Assembly: GCA_947579605.1 (NCBI GenBank)
Contig: OX388322.1
Location: 2,356,001 to 2,420,000, forward strand
Source of the DNA: Athripsodes cinereus
Taxonomy: Eukaryota > Arthropoda > Insecta > Trichoptera > Leptoceridae
Length of the DNA: 64,000 nucleotides
Direction: 5' to 3'
Shown: positions 12,672 through 26,500 of the stretch, one piece after another
Layout of the letters: every line of letters begins with the position of its first letter
How positions within the stretch are numbered: the first letter of the stretch is position 1
Translations under genes and position numbers: made by a program
The notes under the pieces: generated by a model
Told to the model about the DNA's origin: nothing
The model's input: only the letters and a program-made list of their open reading frames with translations
Databases searched by the model: none

Positions 12672-14177
12672 CAGTAAACCCTCGCTAATTCGAACCTCGA
12701 TATTTCGAAATTCGCCGTAATTCGAAATATTCTTCCTAAAAATGTCCCCACAATGAAATTTTCATACAAAAGACATTTGTAATTCGAAATCCCCGCTAAT
12801 ACGTAATTCGAAATAATATTTGGTCCTTTCAAAACAAAACAATAGAAATTTGTATGTTGTAATTCGAAAACAATGTGTTGTCATAAAAAAAATACCCATG
12901 TTTTCTCCCAAAGCTCTAGAAGGGGCAATAAAACTTATTATGTGAAGATTGTGAAGTTTGTATTCACACTAATACAAATAAACGACCTACCCAGCTATAT
13001 AATAATTATTTAACACCGGGATTTCCAAATTTCCAAGTAGATCTCCTACCTTGTATGTAAACACCGTAAATATATTATTGTATTTTAATATGTACCATCT
13101 ACAGCTGTATTAAGTACATGCGTACCTATATACTAGCTTATTATGTCTCAGTGGGATTGATGTACATTATGTACCTCCTATGTACATCCGTGTTGTTCAT
13201 AGGTGTCTCGTCATACGTACCTATACCTACCCAAAATATTTTGTTTTAGTATTTTTATTTTCTAATATAAATAATTTCCATTTCAAATAAATAAATATTT
13301 TATATCCGAACTTTTATTCACGTTTTAAATACAAATTTGGTCAAAAATATTTTTCCCAGTTTTTTTTTTAATATCTATTGTGAAGTGAAGCATTAAAATA
13401 AATATGATTTATTTTTAAATATTCAACCGTGTTTAAGGTACATACATACATTTGTGTATTGTTAAGGTACATACATGTTTAGATTTACATGTGTGTGTGT
13501 AGTTTAGTTATCTCAAAAAGTGTTAGTTTCATCAATATTTTGTTACCTACGTTGTGCAAAATGCAAGGATTGGACAAAAACGAGGTATGCGATAGTAGCT
13601 TTACATTTGTGATAAACCACGATACGCCCATGTTTTTATTATGTTTTACTACAAACTATTCCGTTCTCGTACAAAGGGTCGCCTGTTTATTAGTAATGCG
13701 TTTATTAGTAATGCGTATAACAGTAGTAAAAATTGTTAGCGCTTTCTATGCGGCTCTTTCATCAGCTTTACAATTTGTTTTTTTTTACAATTTGTCTGAA
13801 CGCGCGAAATTTAAAAAACCCATCGACTATACGAAAGTGCCGATTGCACTACATTATTTGATCCGTGGAAGGGAAATATAAATGGTTTAAATCTTTTTAT
13901 GAGTTAACGTCGTGTGGTATTCATTTCAGTACGACATTCATAAATTCTATACTTGCAATAATGCTAAAACGTCAATATAAGTGATACTACTATTTTAACA
14001 CGCAAATTATTTTTTAAGTTTAGTCCAAATCAGCTGTTACTATGACGTATGGTCGGTATGGCTATATATACTGCGTATATCAAAATTATTTCGAAAATTT
14101 CGATTTATCGGGGTTTTTGCTAATTCGAAATGAGGTTTTCGAGGTCCCTTGGATTTCGAAATAACGAGGTTTTACTG
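12672..14177. mobile_element. Pogo/Tigger-type (Tc1-mariner) non-autonomous DNA transposon, 1.5 kb
   Basis: The ends are inverted (CAGTAAACCCTCG left, CGAGGTTTTACTG right) and flanked by TA on both sides, the Tc1/mariner target site. Both subterminal regions are rich in TTCGAA blocks, as in Tigger elements that start CAGT..CCTCG. No transposase was recognised. A 130-codon open frame inside (13489-13881) is hydrophobic and matches nothing I know. The element is therefore non-autonomous or has lost its coding region. Confidence 0.75.
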
Positions 14178-14588
14178 TATTTAAAAATAATCACAAATAT
14201 CTGCTTCCCTGACAAAAAAATGTTAAAATTTAAATTAAAATCGGATCAAATAAACCGGAAAGAGCACAGACTGGGTAAAATGGAAAATACCATCTCCTAT
14301 TTCTAACCCTACGTCACAAAATTTTCAAGATTCAATTTAGACCAAATAAAATGCAATTTCAAATTCAAGAAGACTTTGAAAATTATTATACATACTTGGC
14401 ATATTTTTGTGTTAATTATTTGCATATTTCATTCCTATCCAAGATGCATACATAATTCAATCTCTAGTAATAAATATTAACCGTCAGTAATTAAATTAAC
14501 TCCTAGTTATTACTGTTTGTTAATTAATAAATAATCAATCAACAATTTGGATAACTATGTATAGAATAGTTGGAGAAGTGTGAGGTCA

Positions 14589-17500
14589 CTAAATAAGCCC
14601 TCTTTTCTTCTTGTAGTCTTCAAGGTTTAGAGCTCTCTTCGGTCCAGTGTCCTTGGCTTTACTCTGCAGTGGTCGAGGGAGAACGCTTACAGAATTTACT
14701 GAAAAAAGAAAATATTATAACATTCATTATTTACTTACACTTATCTCAAAGGAGAAGCAACTATTTCCAATCTATAAAAAAAAACTTTACATCAAAAATA
14801 AACCAAATTTGAATATCTATTTCCTCTAGTTTTAGGGAGAAAATGTCTTTTTAAAAATGCTCCCAAATTATCTGCAAAATCTTCATTAATTAATATGATT
14901 CATACGAGTTTGTCGGTAGCCTGGAGGTAGAATCTCGGTCACATGAAAAACGGGTTCGCAGATTGATCCCAGGTGCCAGCAAAACTACCCTTTCACGACA
15001 CAAGCTTTTAGCTTACTGTGAAAGGCGTATAAGGCTGTATTTGGGTTTATAACAAAACCCAGATGTCTTTTTAAAAAAAGATCCTTTAAAGAAATTTATT
15101 CAACGGATACAAGTTTGCGTAAAGGACATAGGTTACACTGTTCCCGATCTCACAAGATACTATACATTATGCATCATAAACAACATTATCAAAAAGAATT
15201 GAAATACTCACTTGGTTGATTAACCTCCAGATCTATGTTGATATCAAAGTCGTGTAAAGAATACAAATTATCATGTACAGAGTTGCCAGTCTTGTTCTCG
15301 CTACCATCCTTGCTTTGTGTCTTGCAAGCCTCCTTCACTATGTCCTGTACGATGTTCAGAGCCGCCTTGGCCTCCTCAGCTTTCTTTTGTTCCTCTTCTT
15401 GCCTACTTTGTGCGGCCGTTATTGATTTGAAGTTCATCACGGGTTTTGTGGAACGCCTTGTGAAGGGGTCGTCTATCTTTTTGCCTTTGTTGGCTTTCAC
15501 CTAAGAAATACAATGAAATCAATTTTTGTTATCAATCACGCTCAATTCGTATGTGCTGAAACTTTTAAAAATCATACGTATCTGTACAGTTGCGCAGTAT
15601 TTATTAAGATACATGTGAACACATCAATCCATTTTTCCCAAATGAAAGCAGAGGTGTCTACACTGCAGTTTAATTGATACAATAAAAAAACAACCCCATC
15701 CTCTAGTAAATCAATTTAATAAAACTGATTTAGAATCAAAAACACTTCAAGTAAAAATGTGCAGTTTTTTTTCAGTTTCAATGTTCTAGGATCAATGTAA
15801 CTTTGGATGTGAACCCCCAAAAATTATCCATGGTTCCCTGCATGCAAAACACGACAAAGTTTTTAAACCCCTTGAAAAACATCAAATCATTATAAATATA
15901 TCTAAGAGTTTAGGGACTTAAAAACAAAAAAAATATGACTGGTTACCTCTTCCATGATAGCCTTTTCAGCAGCTTCTACATTGAGTTTCCTGTTCCTATT
16001 ATTGATATAAGATATACTCTGGATGGAGGAGGTCCTCAACTTGTCCAACTGATTGGCTCTCTCCTCCAGTTCCTGCAGTTTCTGTGTAAGGTCGGTGCTC
16101 AAATCTTCGTCACCTCTGTAACAATACAACACAGCAACTGAAGAAAGAAAACAGAAGACGATGGTGCCAACAACATCTAAATAATTTTAACCGCCTATTT
16201 CACCATTTTACAGGAAGGGTTGTCTGGGCTATGATACACTTGAAAGAAGGAGAAGGTTTTTTGTGTTGAAGCACTTTTTCAACAGCCTATAAATGGTATT
16301 ATCCACAATGGGCCATTTGCAGTTGTGGGGGATTTTAATAAAAATGTTTGAATTAAGTAAATTTGAAATCGTAAAACACAAATTTGTCAGTTAAAATTTT
16401 TTAAATATCTAAATTGTGGAGAATTTTCAAAAATAAAATCCAAAACTTTTGACGTTTGGCAAAACACGTTAAATGGCTTTTGACAGCTGATGACGTCACT
16501 GAGTCCCATGTGTGTATGAGATTATAATCTGTGGTGCAAAAGTTATTATGATTCACTGGACTCCGTGACGTCACAGTGCCGCCATATAGTTTTTGATCAC
16601 TCCGAGAAAATCCAATTTTTAAAATCTAAGAAAATAGTGCAAGAAAAATTTAAATAAATTGTGGTTGTGTTTCTTCCATACTAATTTACAATGTTATGTA
16701 ATATAAAAAAATCTGCAAGTGGCCCATTCTGCAGTAGTGTTGAGCGAGTTATCTCTCTTGTTCTTGACTCCTATACATCCTGTGGATGTGTTGCAAAACT
16801 CTGGTAAACAGAGTGATGATGTTGCTTAATGTAATTTTTTACCAATGTGACATATTCTGTACATAATATGATAGTTTGTCACGGAGACGAAAGCATCAAA
16901 CAATCATTGACAGAGTGTTCTTTACTTTTCACTCTATCTACACAACGCATTGGTGTAAGGTTGAGAGCAGTTAATCAGAACAGAGTATTAATAATAATAA
17001 TAACTTCTGCATTATCTTATTTCAATTTGATATTTGTATTCCATTATGTATGTACCAAAAAAGGAGAGGAGTGTCGTAAGAATAATTTCTTCCAACTCAA
17101 AAATACATTTAAATAGAATATGGTGACAAGTCCTGATTAATAAACTATGATTGTCAAAAGAAACACACAGACATAATGAAACATCACATTGTAAACAATA
17201 CCTAATCACAGCAGCATCCCTATCTTTCATAAGTTGTGTCTTCTTCATGGCATAGTTAGTTGGGAAGGCCCTAAACCTGTCCTTCTCCTGGATCATCTTC
17301 TCCACATCTTCCTCTTTGAATTCATACGCCAAGGCCTCCTTGATGTCTCTTATCTTGGCCTCCACGTGTTCCATGGTGGGCAGGGGACGGTCTGCCTGTT
17401 CGCAAGTGTCCTTCCACTTGGCAAACTCAGTGTCTGAGAAGTCCTGCAAAGAGAGAACAAATTGTGAGTATTACAACATTTAATCTGAAGTATATTATAT

Positions 17501-20500
17501 CAATAAGGAAAGTCGATAGCTCGACGATGGTCTTGGAAGTGGAATTTCTCGAAGACTATGTAGTTTTGTTCAGATCGTAGAATTTGCATTATCGCCTATT
17601 AAGGCTGCCCACTAGGAACGCCCGTGAGGACATTTTTTGTTTGCAAGTGCAGATCAATATAAGTCTCCTGAAATATCCAGGTGCTTAGGAGGTCCTTTCA
17701 GTGTTAAAATTATAGAGCTCCTTACAAGTGAACATGGATACGTACCTGATTAGATATGAACTCCAATCTGAAGACTCTGTCCTGGGCACCGTGCCTTAAT
17801 TTAAGCCCTTTATTAGTCCTAGTGTTTCCTAACTGATATACCTTGGCTGTCTCACATACATCAACAATCTCCGCTACCTAAAAACAAATTATTTTCATCA
17901 ATATAAACAGTATTATTACAGTAGTAACAACATTATATCTAAAATTATTAGGAACTCCAAATGACTCTCAACCATCTGCAGTTAACAAATTCTGTTTCAT
18001 CAATATAAACAGTATTATTACAGTAGTTACAACATTATATCTAAAATTATTAGGAACTCCAAATGACTCTCAACCATCTGCAGTTAACAAATTCTGTTTC
18101 ATCAATATAAACAGTATTATTACAGTAGTAACAACATTATATCTAAAATTATTAGGAACTCCAAATGACTCTCAACCATCTGCAGTTAACAAATTCTGTT
18201 TCATCAATATAAACAGTATTATTACAGTAGTAACAACATTATATCTAAAATTATTAGGAACTCCAAATGACTCTCAACCATCTGCAGTTAACAAATTCTG
18301 TTTCATCAATATAAACAGTATTATTACAGTAGTAACAACATTATATCTAAAATTATTAGGAACTCCAAATGACTCTCAACCATCTGCAGTTAACAAATTC
18401 TGTTTCATCAATATAAACAGTATTATTACAGTAGTTACAACATTATATCTAAAATTATTAGGAACTCCAAATGACTCTCAACCATCTGCAGTTAACAAAT
18501 TCTGTTTCATCAATATAAACAGTATTATTACAGTAGTAACAACATTATATCTAAAATTATTAGGAACTCCAAATGACTCTCAACCATCTGCAGTTAACAA
18601 ATTCTGTTTCATCAATATAAACAGTATTATTACAGTAGTTACAACATTATATCTAAAATTATTAGGAACTCCAAATGACTCTCAACCATCTGCAGTTAAC
18701 AAATTCTGTTTCATCAATATAAACAGTATTATTACAGTAGTAACAACATTATATCTAAAATTATTAGGAACTCCAAATGACTCTCAACCATCTGCAGTTA
18801 ACAAATTCTGTTTCATCAATATAAACAGTATTATTACAGTAGTAACAACATTATATCTAAAATTATTAGGAACTCCAAATGACTCTCAACCATCTGCAGT
18901 TAACAAATTCTGTTTCATCAATATAAACAGTATTATTACAGTAGTAACAACATTATATCTAAAATTATTAGGAACTCCAAATGACTCTCAACCATCTGCA
19001 GTTAACAAATTCTGTTTCATCAATATAAACAGTATTATTACAGTAGTTACAACATTATATCTAAAATTATTAGGAACTCCAAATGACTCTCAACCATCTG
19101 CAGTTAACAAATTATTTTCATCAATATAAACAGTATTATTACAGTAGTAACAACATTATATCTAAAATTATTAGGAACTCCAAATGACTCTCAACCATCT
19201 GCAGTTAACAAATTCTGTTTCATCAATATAAACAGTATTATTACAGTAGTAACAACATTATATCTAAAATTATTAGGAACTCCAAATGACTCTCAACCAT
19301 CTGCAGTTAACAAATTCTGTTTCATCAATATAAACAGTATTATTACAGTAGTAACAACATTATATCTAAAATTATTAGGAACTCCAAATGACTCTCAACC
19401 ATCTGCAGTTAACAAATTCTGTTTCATCAATATAAACAGTATTATTACAGTAGTTACAACATTATATCTAAAATTATTAGGAACTCCAAATGACTCTCAA
19501 CCATCTGCAGTTAACAAATTCTGTTTCATCAATATAAACAGTATTATTACAGTAGTAACAACATTATATCTAAAATTATTAGGAACTCCAAATGACTCTC
19601 AACCATCTGCAGTTAACAAATTCTGTTTCATCAATATAAACAGTATTATTACAGTAGTTACAACATTATATCTAAAATTATTAGGAACTCCAAATGACTC
19701 TCAACCATCTGCAGTTAACAAATTCTGTTTCATCAATATAAACAGTATTATTACAGTAGTAACAACATTATATCTAAAATTATTAGGAACTCCAAATGAC
19801 TCTCAACCATCTGCAGTTAACAAATTCTGTTTCATCAATATAAACAGTATTATTACAGTAGTTACAACATTATATCTAAAATTATTAGGAACTCCAAATG
19901 ACTCTCAACCATCTGCAGTTAACAAATTCTGTTTCATCAATATAAACAGTATTATTACAGTAGTAACAACATTATATCTAAAATTATTAGGAACTCCAAA
20001 TGACTCTCAACCATCTGCAGTTAACAAATTCTGTTTCATCAATATAAACAGTATTATTACAGTAGTTACAACATTATATCTAAAATTATTAGGAACTCCA
20101 AATGACTCTCAACCATCTGCAGTTAACAAATTCTGTTTCATCAATATAAACAGTATTATTACAGTAGTAACAACATTATATCTAAAATTATTAGGAACTC
20201 CAAATGACTCTCAACCATCTGCAGTTAACAAATTCTGTTTCATCAATATAAACAGTATTATTACAGTAGTTACAACATTATATCTAAAATTATTAGGAAC
20301 TCCAAATGACTCTCAACCATCTGCAGTTAACAAATTCTGTTTCATCAATATAAACAGTATTATTACAGTAGTTACAACATTATATCTAAAATTATTAGGA
20401 ACTCCAAATGACTCTCAACCATCTGCAGTTAACAAATTCTGTTTCATCAATATAAACAGTATTATTACAGTAGTAACAACATTATATCTAAAATTATTAG

Positions 20501-23500
20501 GAACTCCAAATGACTCTCAACCATCTGCAGTTAACAAATTCTGTTTCATCAATATAAACAGTATTATTACAGTAGTTACAACATTATATCTAAAATTATT
20601 AGGAACTCCAAATGACTCTCAACCATCTGCAGTTAACAAATTCTGTTTCATCAATATAAACAGTATTATTACAGTAGTTACAACATTATATCTAAAATTA
20701 TTAGGAACTCCAAATGACTCTCAACCATCTGCAGTTAACAAATTCTGTTTCATCAATATAAACAGTATTATTACAGTAGTAACAACATTATATCTAAAAT
20801 TATTAGGAACTCCAAATGACTCTCAACCATCTGCAGTTAACAAATTCTGTTTCATCAATATAAACAGTATTATTACAGTAGTAACAACATTATATCTAAA
20901 ATTATTAGGAACTCCAAATGACTCTCAACCATCTGCAGTTAACAAATTCTGTTTCATCAATATAAACAGTATTATTACAGTAGTTACAACATTATATCTA
21001 AAATTATTAGGAACTCCAAATGACTCTCAACCATCTGCAGTTAACAAATTCTGTTTCATCAATATAAACAGTATTATTACAGTAGTAACAACATTATATC
21101 TAAAATTATTAGGAACTCCAAATGACTCTCAACCATCTGCAGTTAACAAATTATGTTTCATCAATATAAACAGTATTATTACAGTAGTTACAACATTATA
21201 TCTAAAATTATTAGGAACTCCAAATGACTCTCAACCATCTGCAGTTAACAAATTCTGTTTCATCAATATAAACAGTATTATTACAGTAGTTACAACATTA
21301 TATCTAAAATTATTAGGAACTCCAAATGACTCTCAACCATCTGCAGTTAACAAATTCTGTTTCATCAATATAAACAGTATTATTACAGTAGTAACAACAT
21401 TATATCTAAAATTATTAGGAACTCCAAATGACTCTCAACCATCTGCAGTTAACAAATTCTGTTTCATCAATATAAACAGTATTATTACAGTAGTTACAAC
21501 ATTATATCTAAAATTATTAGGAACTCCAAATGACTCTCAACCATCTGCAGTTAACAAATTCTGTTTCATCAATATAAACAGTATTATTACAGTAGTTACA
21601 ACATTATATCTAAAATTATTAGGAACTCCAAATGACTCTCAACCATCTTTGAAAGATTGATAATGACTGGTGCAGTGAAGGAAATATATTAAAAATATGT
21701 TTATTTCCCATGAGATGGAGTGACCAGTCAGAATAGTAGATTACACACAGTCACGCACATGATGAAAAATAAATAACGATGACATCCTCGATTCTAGAAA
21801 TTGAAGAACCGATTATACAAAAAAATATAAGTTTAATTTATCAACCGGTTTTTGGTGGAAATTCATTACAAATAGAAACTAAAATGAAACAAAATATTAA
21901 TTCCACTGGTGACTTCATTGGTTTGATACCGGTTTTCGAAATATAAAGAAGATATCTAAAAATAAATATGTAGTAATGATAGACACAGTTGATATTTACC
22001 CTGTAGACAGCCCTGTCATTGTTGTTTCCTATGGCTATCCTAACAAAACACCCAGTAGCCACTCTGTGGAAGAAAGGTAAGTGGACAAACCTCTCCATTT
22101 TATATCTGGAAGTAAAACAACATTATTACACACAGTTTGAAAAGCTTATCACAAGGCTACAGTTTATTATGCTTCATAGTTTTGACATTCCTTAGAGAAT
22201 TATCGTCACATCCACAATATCTTAATAGATAAGTACTACCCTCATGTCGTGTCCCAAGTGGGGTAGGCAGAGAGAATGGAACGTCGTATAGTTTTATCTT
22301 TACATACATATTTCGTTTCTTCTACATTCATACAATTTCTCATGCACACGCGTTGGTTCCTCTTATTTAAGGCACGGCCGTCTTCGAGAATTTGATCCAC
22401 GTAGTTCTCGGACGTGTGCGCTTCCTTACACCCTTTCTTTCATACAAGTATATTCTCTTTGTCATTCTTTCCTCGTTCATAATTTTACTTATTCATTCGT
22501 TTATACATAAGATAGGCAAACTTTATGAGAAATAACAAAAGTCAAAATGCGCACTACTTGATGACAATTTTGAAAAATACACCAAGATTTGTTGTCTGCT
22601 TGAATTAACTAAATTAAAACAAACTTTTCAAACAAAACATACATTTTAAAACAAAAAAGAATTCTTGGATTTCTTAGGTCATAATCAATTTGTTTAAAAT
22701 GATTGAACTCTGTAATACTTACATGTATTGACGCAAAAACCATACAATTGCTAATGTTAACTCAATATACCATATTGACTATCTCAATTTGAAACTGGTG
22801 CTGCATAATTGTCGAGTAATGTTGTACAAGTATTATTCAATGCAAATGACCAAGTGTAATAAACTCAAACAAGAATAAACTTGAAATACCTGGAGAGTCT
22901 GATTTTGGATAAGTCCTCCTTTGTGGAGATATGTGTGGGTTTCTTGGTGGTGGCAGAGCTGGCAGAGGTAGTGCCACGAGGTCGCTGTGACGATACAGAC
23001 TTCTTGTCACTCTCAGAGTCGGACGAAGAGCGGCTACTTGATGAGGAACGGCGCCTGTCTATTAAAAACAATTGACAAGAAATTAGTTAAATAATGATAT
23101 TTGCAGTAGGGTTTCTCAAATACAATAGGTCTTCACCCTTTTCGGAAAGTTTTTGGGTGTCATAAAAAATTTATAAAACATCCATAAAAAATTTAGCAAC
23201 TTCAGTTTGGCGGTGATGTAAAATACACCACCCCATTTTAAATATTGTATTTTTATGGCACAGAATAGACACTTGTATTCGTATTTCATGCAGTTAATTT
23301 TCTGAGAATGCATTGATGTCACAGATAGATATATTAACTAACCTTGTGATTTGTTGTCATCAGAATCTGATCCCGAATCATCAGAATAAATGTCTGAAGC
23401 CTTCAGTTTTACACTCTGTTTGCTGGACCCTCCAATTAATTCATCTGCTTCATTCTCCTGAAAATACAATCAATACCTATTATTAATTTTATAATTTCCT

Positions 23501-26500
23501 CAACACAATCATACCTTACGAATTATCTTGAATGTATTGCAAGGTATGAAATAAGCAATTATAGTCTATTCATATACCAATTAAAATGTGGGAGGTCTTA
23601 AAGCAGATAGAGAACATGCACAGTTTTTAAAACATCCAACTGATATTGAGAAGAAAGACAAAGTGGAATAAATGTTGTGGAAATGCAATTGCTAAGAAGA
23701 ATGAATGGTTGGTAAAATGTTGTGAGGTAGATTGAGGAATGAGGACGGGTATCTGTAAAACGGGGTGTGAGAAAGTGCAAACATCCAAGAACTAAGTATG
23801 TGACAAATTTTCTAAGATGAATGTGAAAGAAGCATGTAAGGATTGATCAATGTGGTGCTCTGTTCTCACATGGGATACATCGTGAGGGTATAGATAGATA
23901 TGGAGAGAAATCATTAATACTCTACCATTACTAAATATACATTTTAAGCTATAAAAGTTTCATGTACAATGACATGATTTTGTAACATTTTATACATCTG
24001 AAGATTGGCATTGGAAAGATGAGTAACGTGTAACAAAATAAGTATGTAAATATGTAATAGTTAAACCAAATAAACTTGTAATATACCTGTTCCTGTTTCT
24101 GTTTCTCCTCCTCCTTTCGCATCTGGTTGTCCTGCTCCCTCCTCTGTTTGCCCTCCCTCTTGGCTTTGAGTGCTGCCATGGCATTTACCCTCTTATCGTC
24201 TACGGTCCTCTTTCTCTCTTTGGGCCTCTCTTTAGCGTCCAAGTCGCCTGCGTAAAACATACAAATATTAGATACACATACACAAAACAACTAAACTTAG
24301 AATGAATGAACTATTTATTAAGAAAACAAAAAAGGGTTAATAGCAATCAATCACAATCATTTTTAACAGCATTTTTGTGTTTACAAGCGTATAAAAAACA
24401 AACGAAATTTTGATGACAAAACTTTGAACAGTGATTTAGTGCAGTTACACTCTAGCATACAGATATGTACAAACAATTTTTCTTAATAAATGAATCTGGA
24501 TGAACACGAAATAAGGTGAAATAAGTAGGTCGACGGCAGACTTCAAAACTGCTGGGCTTCTATTTATAAATTTATGATTCTATCATTAGACTACAGGCCA
24601 CCTTTTACTTTGTACTGAATATTTTACAGATCAGATCCAAATTAATTGTCCTTAATTTTTTTGAGTTGCCATATTGATGACATTTTATTTTTTATTTTAT
24701 TTATTCTATATGGGCATTAAATTTTTTTTGTAGGTATCTTTAAAAACAACAAAACAGAACTGACCCCCTAGATAAACTGTACTTGGCGATCGACTAAAAA
24801 CAAATTTTTGACAATATCCGCGATATTAATGCATAATTACACGGTACATTGTAGGTAGATTGTCGAAAAGTTCATCAGTAGTCGATCGCTAAGTGCGGTT
24901 TGTCTACGGCTCCTGAAATTCCGTAATCCTATATAAAAACAGAAATAATTATTAAAAACATTGTGTCACTGAAAGTTTATAAACCAAATTATCAAATAAA
25001 TTTGCAATAAAAATGTTGATAAATGATAGCTGAAAGTAAGAAAACAGATATTCAAAAGATGCTTATTCTCTTTATACCAACATGCTATTAATGATTAAAA
25101 AATAAAGATTATTAGATATCAAAAGATGGTGATAAACATGGTTTATTAATAAGCATGATCTGTAAATACAAAATTTCCAGAAAAGGACACAAGACTGGTT
25201 AGTATTATTATGAAAACTGCTACAAAGCAAGTTTAAAACGAACTCTAAATTGATCTATACGTGGTTAGATGGAAGAAATCCCTAAATAGTGATAATATCG
25301 CCACTGCATATCATCCAAGTATTTTGTTTATTACGTTGTTTTGTTAATACTGTCGTAGAACGAAGTATAAATAAATATATTTCTTTCCTTACCTCCACAT
25401 TCATGAAACTTCTGATACATACAGACGATTATTATTATTAATAATTCAAGAGTTTTTGTGTTTACGCTGTGGGAATCCATTTTTAATTTTAATAAATAAA
25501 ATATAAAAATATATTATTGAGCACTGTTTAATCTCCACTATGTTAGGTTAAATACCGAACGTTTTCGCCTATACTTGTAGGCATCTTCAGGGAAACTGAA
25601 ATCTAAAAATTGTGAGGGCTGTTATTCATGTGGTGAGAAGGGTGCAGGTAGTGGGAGGGGTAATGGTAGATATGGAGGCGGGATGGTTGGCAGTTTTTTT
25701 TTTATTAAGATATATCTGGGTTTTGTTATATTGTTATAAACCCAAATACAACCTTCTACACCTTTCACAGTAAGCTACTAAAAGCTTGTGTTGTGAAAAG
25801 GGAGTTTGCCGGCACCTGGTATCGAACCACGAACCCCTTGATCACGAGGCCGAGACTCTAAATTTATTTTATTTATATATGTTGTGTCTAAATTTATTTC
25901 ATTTATTTATGTTGTGTCCTTTCCAGAAATTCCTTAAATCAACATTAATGAACAAATTACACAAAGAGTGATTAATAAGCAACAAATAAAAAAGAAGCAA
26001 TTATGAAATAATTAGTAGCAGTAGTAGCGGCAGGAGAGCTGTGATGAGAAAAGCAAATCAATCAAACAAATGAATTATAAAAAAACAAGAGAAAAAAGCA
26101 GCCAAGTGAAACTAGATAACGAAAGATAATTGGTAGAATGTTATAATGATGAAATTAAAAAGACAAATGAGTTTTGTGTGTGTGCGTGTGTTAGAAGACG
26201 ATAAGTTTATATGTTTTTATTAGCAGTAGTAGTACCAAAGGCGTCTTCCAATCCTTTCTGTATGGATGAGGAATAGCCGGTGCTACCGCTCGTTGACTTG
26301 GGATCGGACGTCTCTCGGCTCTTTTCCGAGGTCTTGCTGTCCATCTTGTCTGCAAGGACAATAATAACACACACCACGGACATGATTATATAGTCATATT
26401 TTTTTTAGAAAGATTGTCTTATATCTTTATTATCACCTTTCTACAACTTTTTACTCGGAGAATGGTTTCTGAACCTTTTACCTGTTGTGACTATTTGGTA

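Noticed and set aside
13489..13881. A gene encoding a 130-residue membrane-like protein
   Set aside because: It lies entirely within a Tigger-type element, has no match I recognise, and its hydrophobicity follows from T-rich codons.
17884..21647. A CRISPR array or a repeat protein gene
   Set aside because: The 102-bp units are contiguous with no spacers, lie in a eukaryotic intron, and contain stops in all frames.
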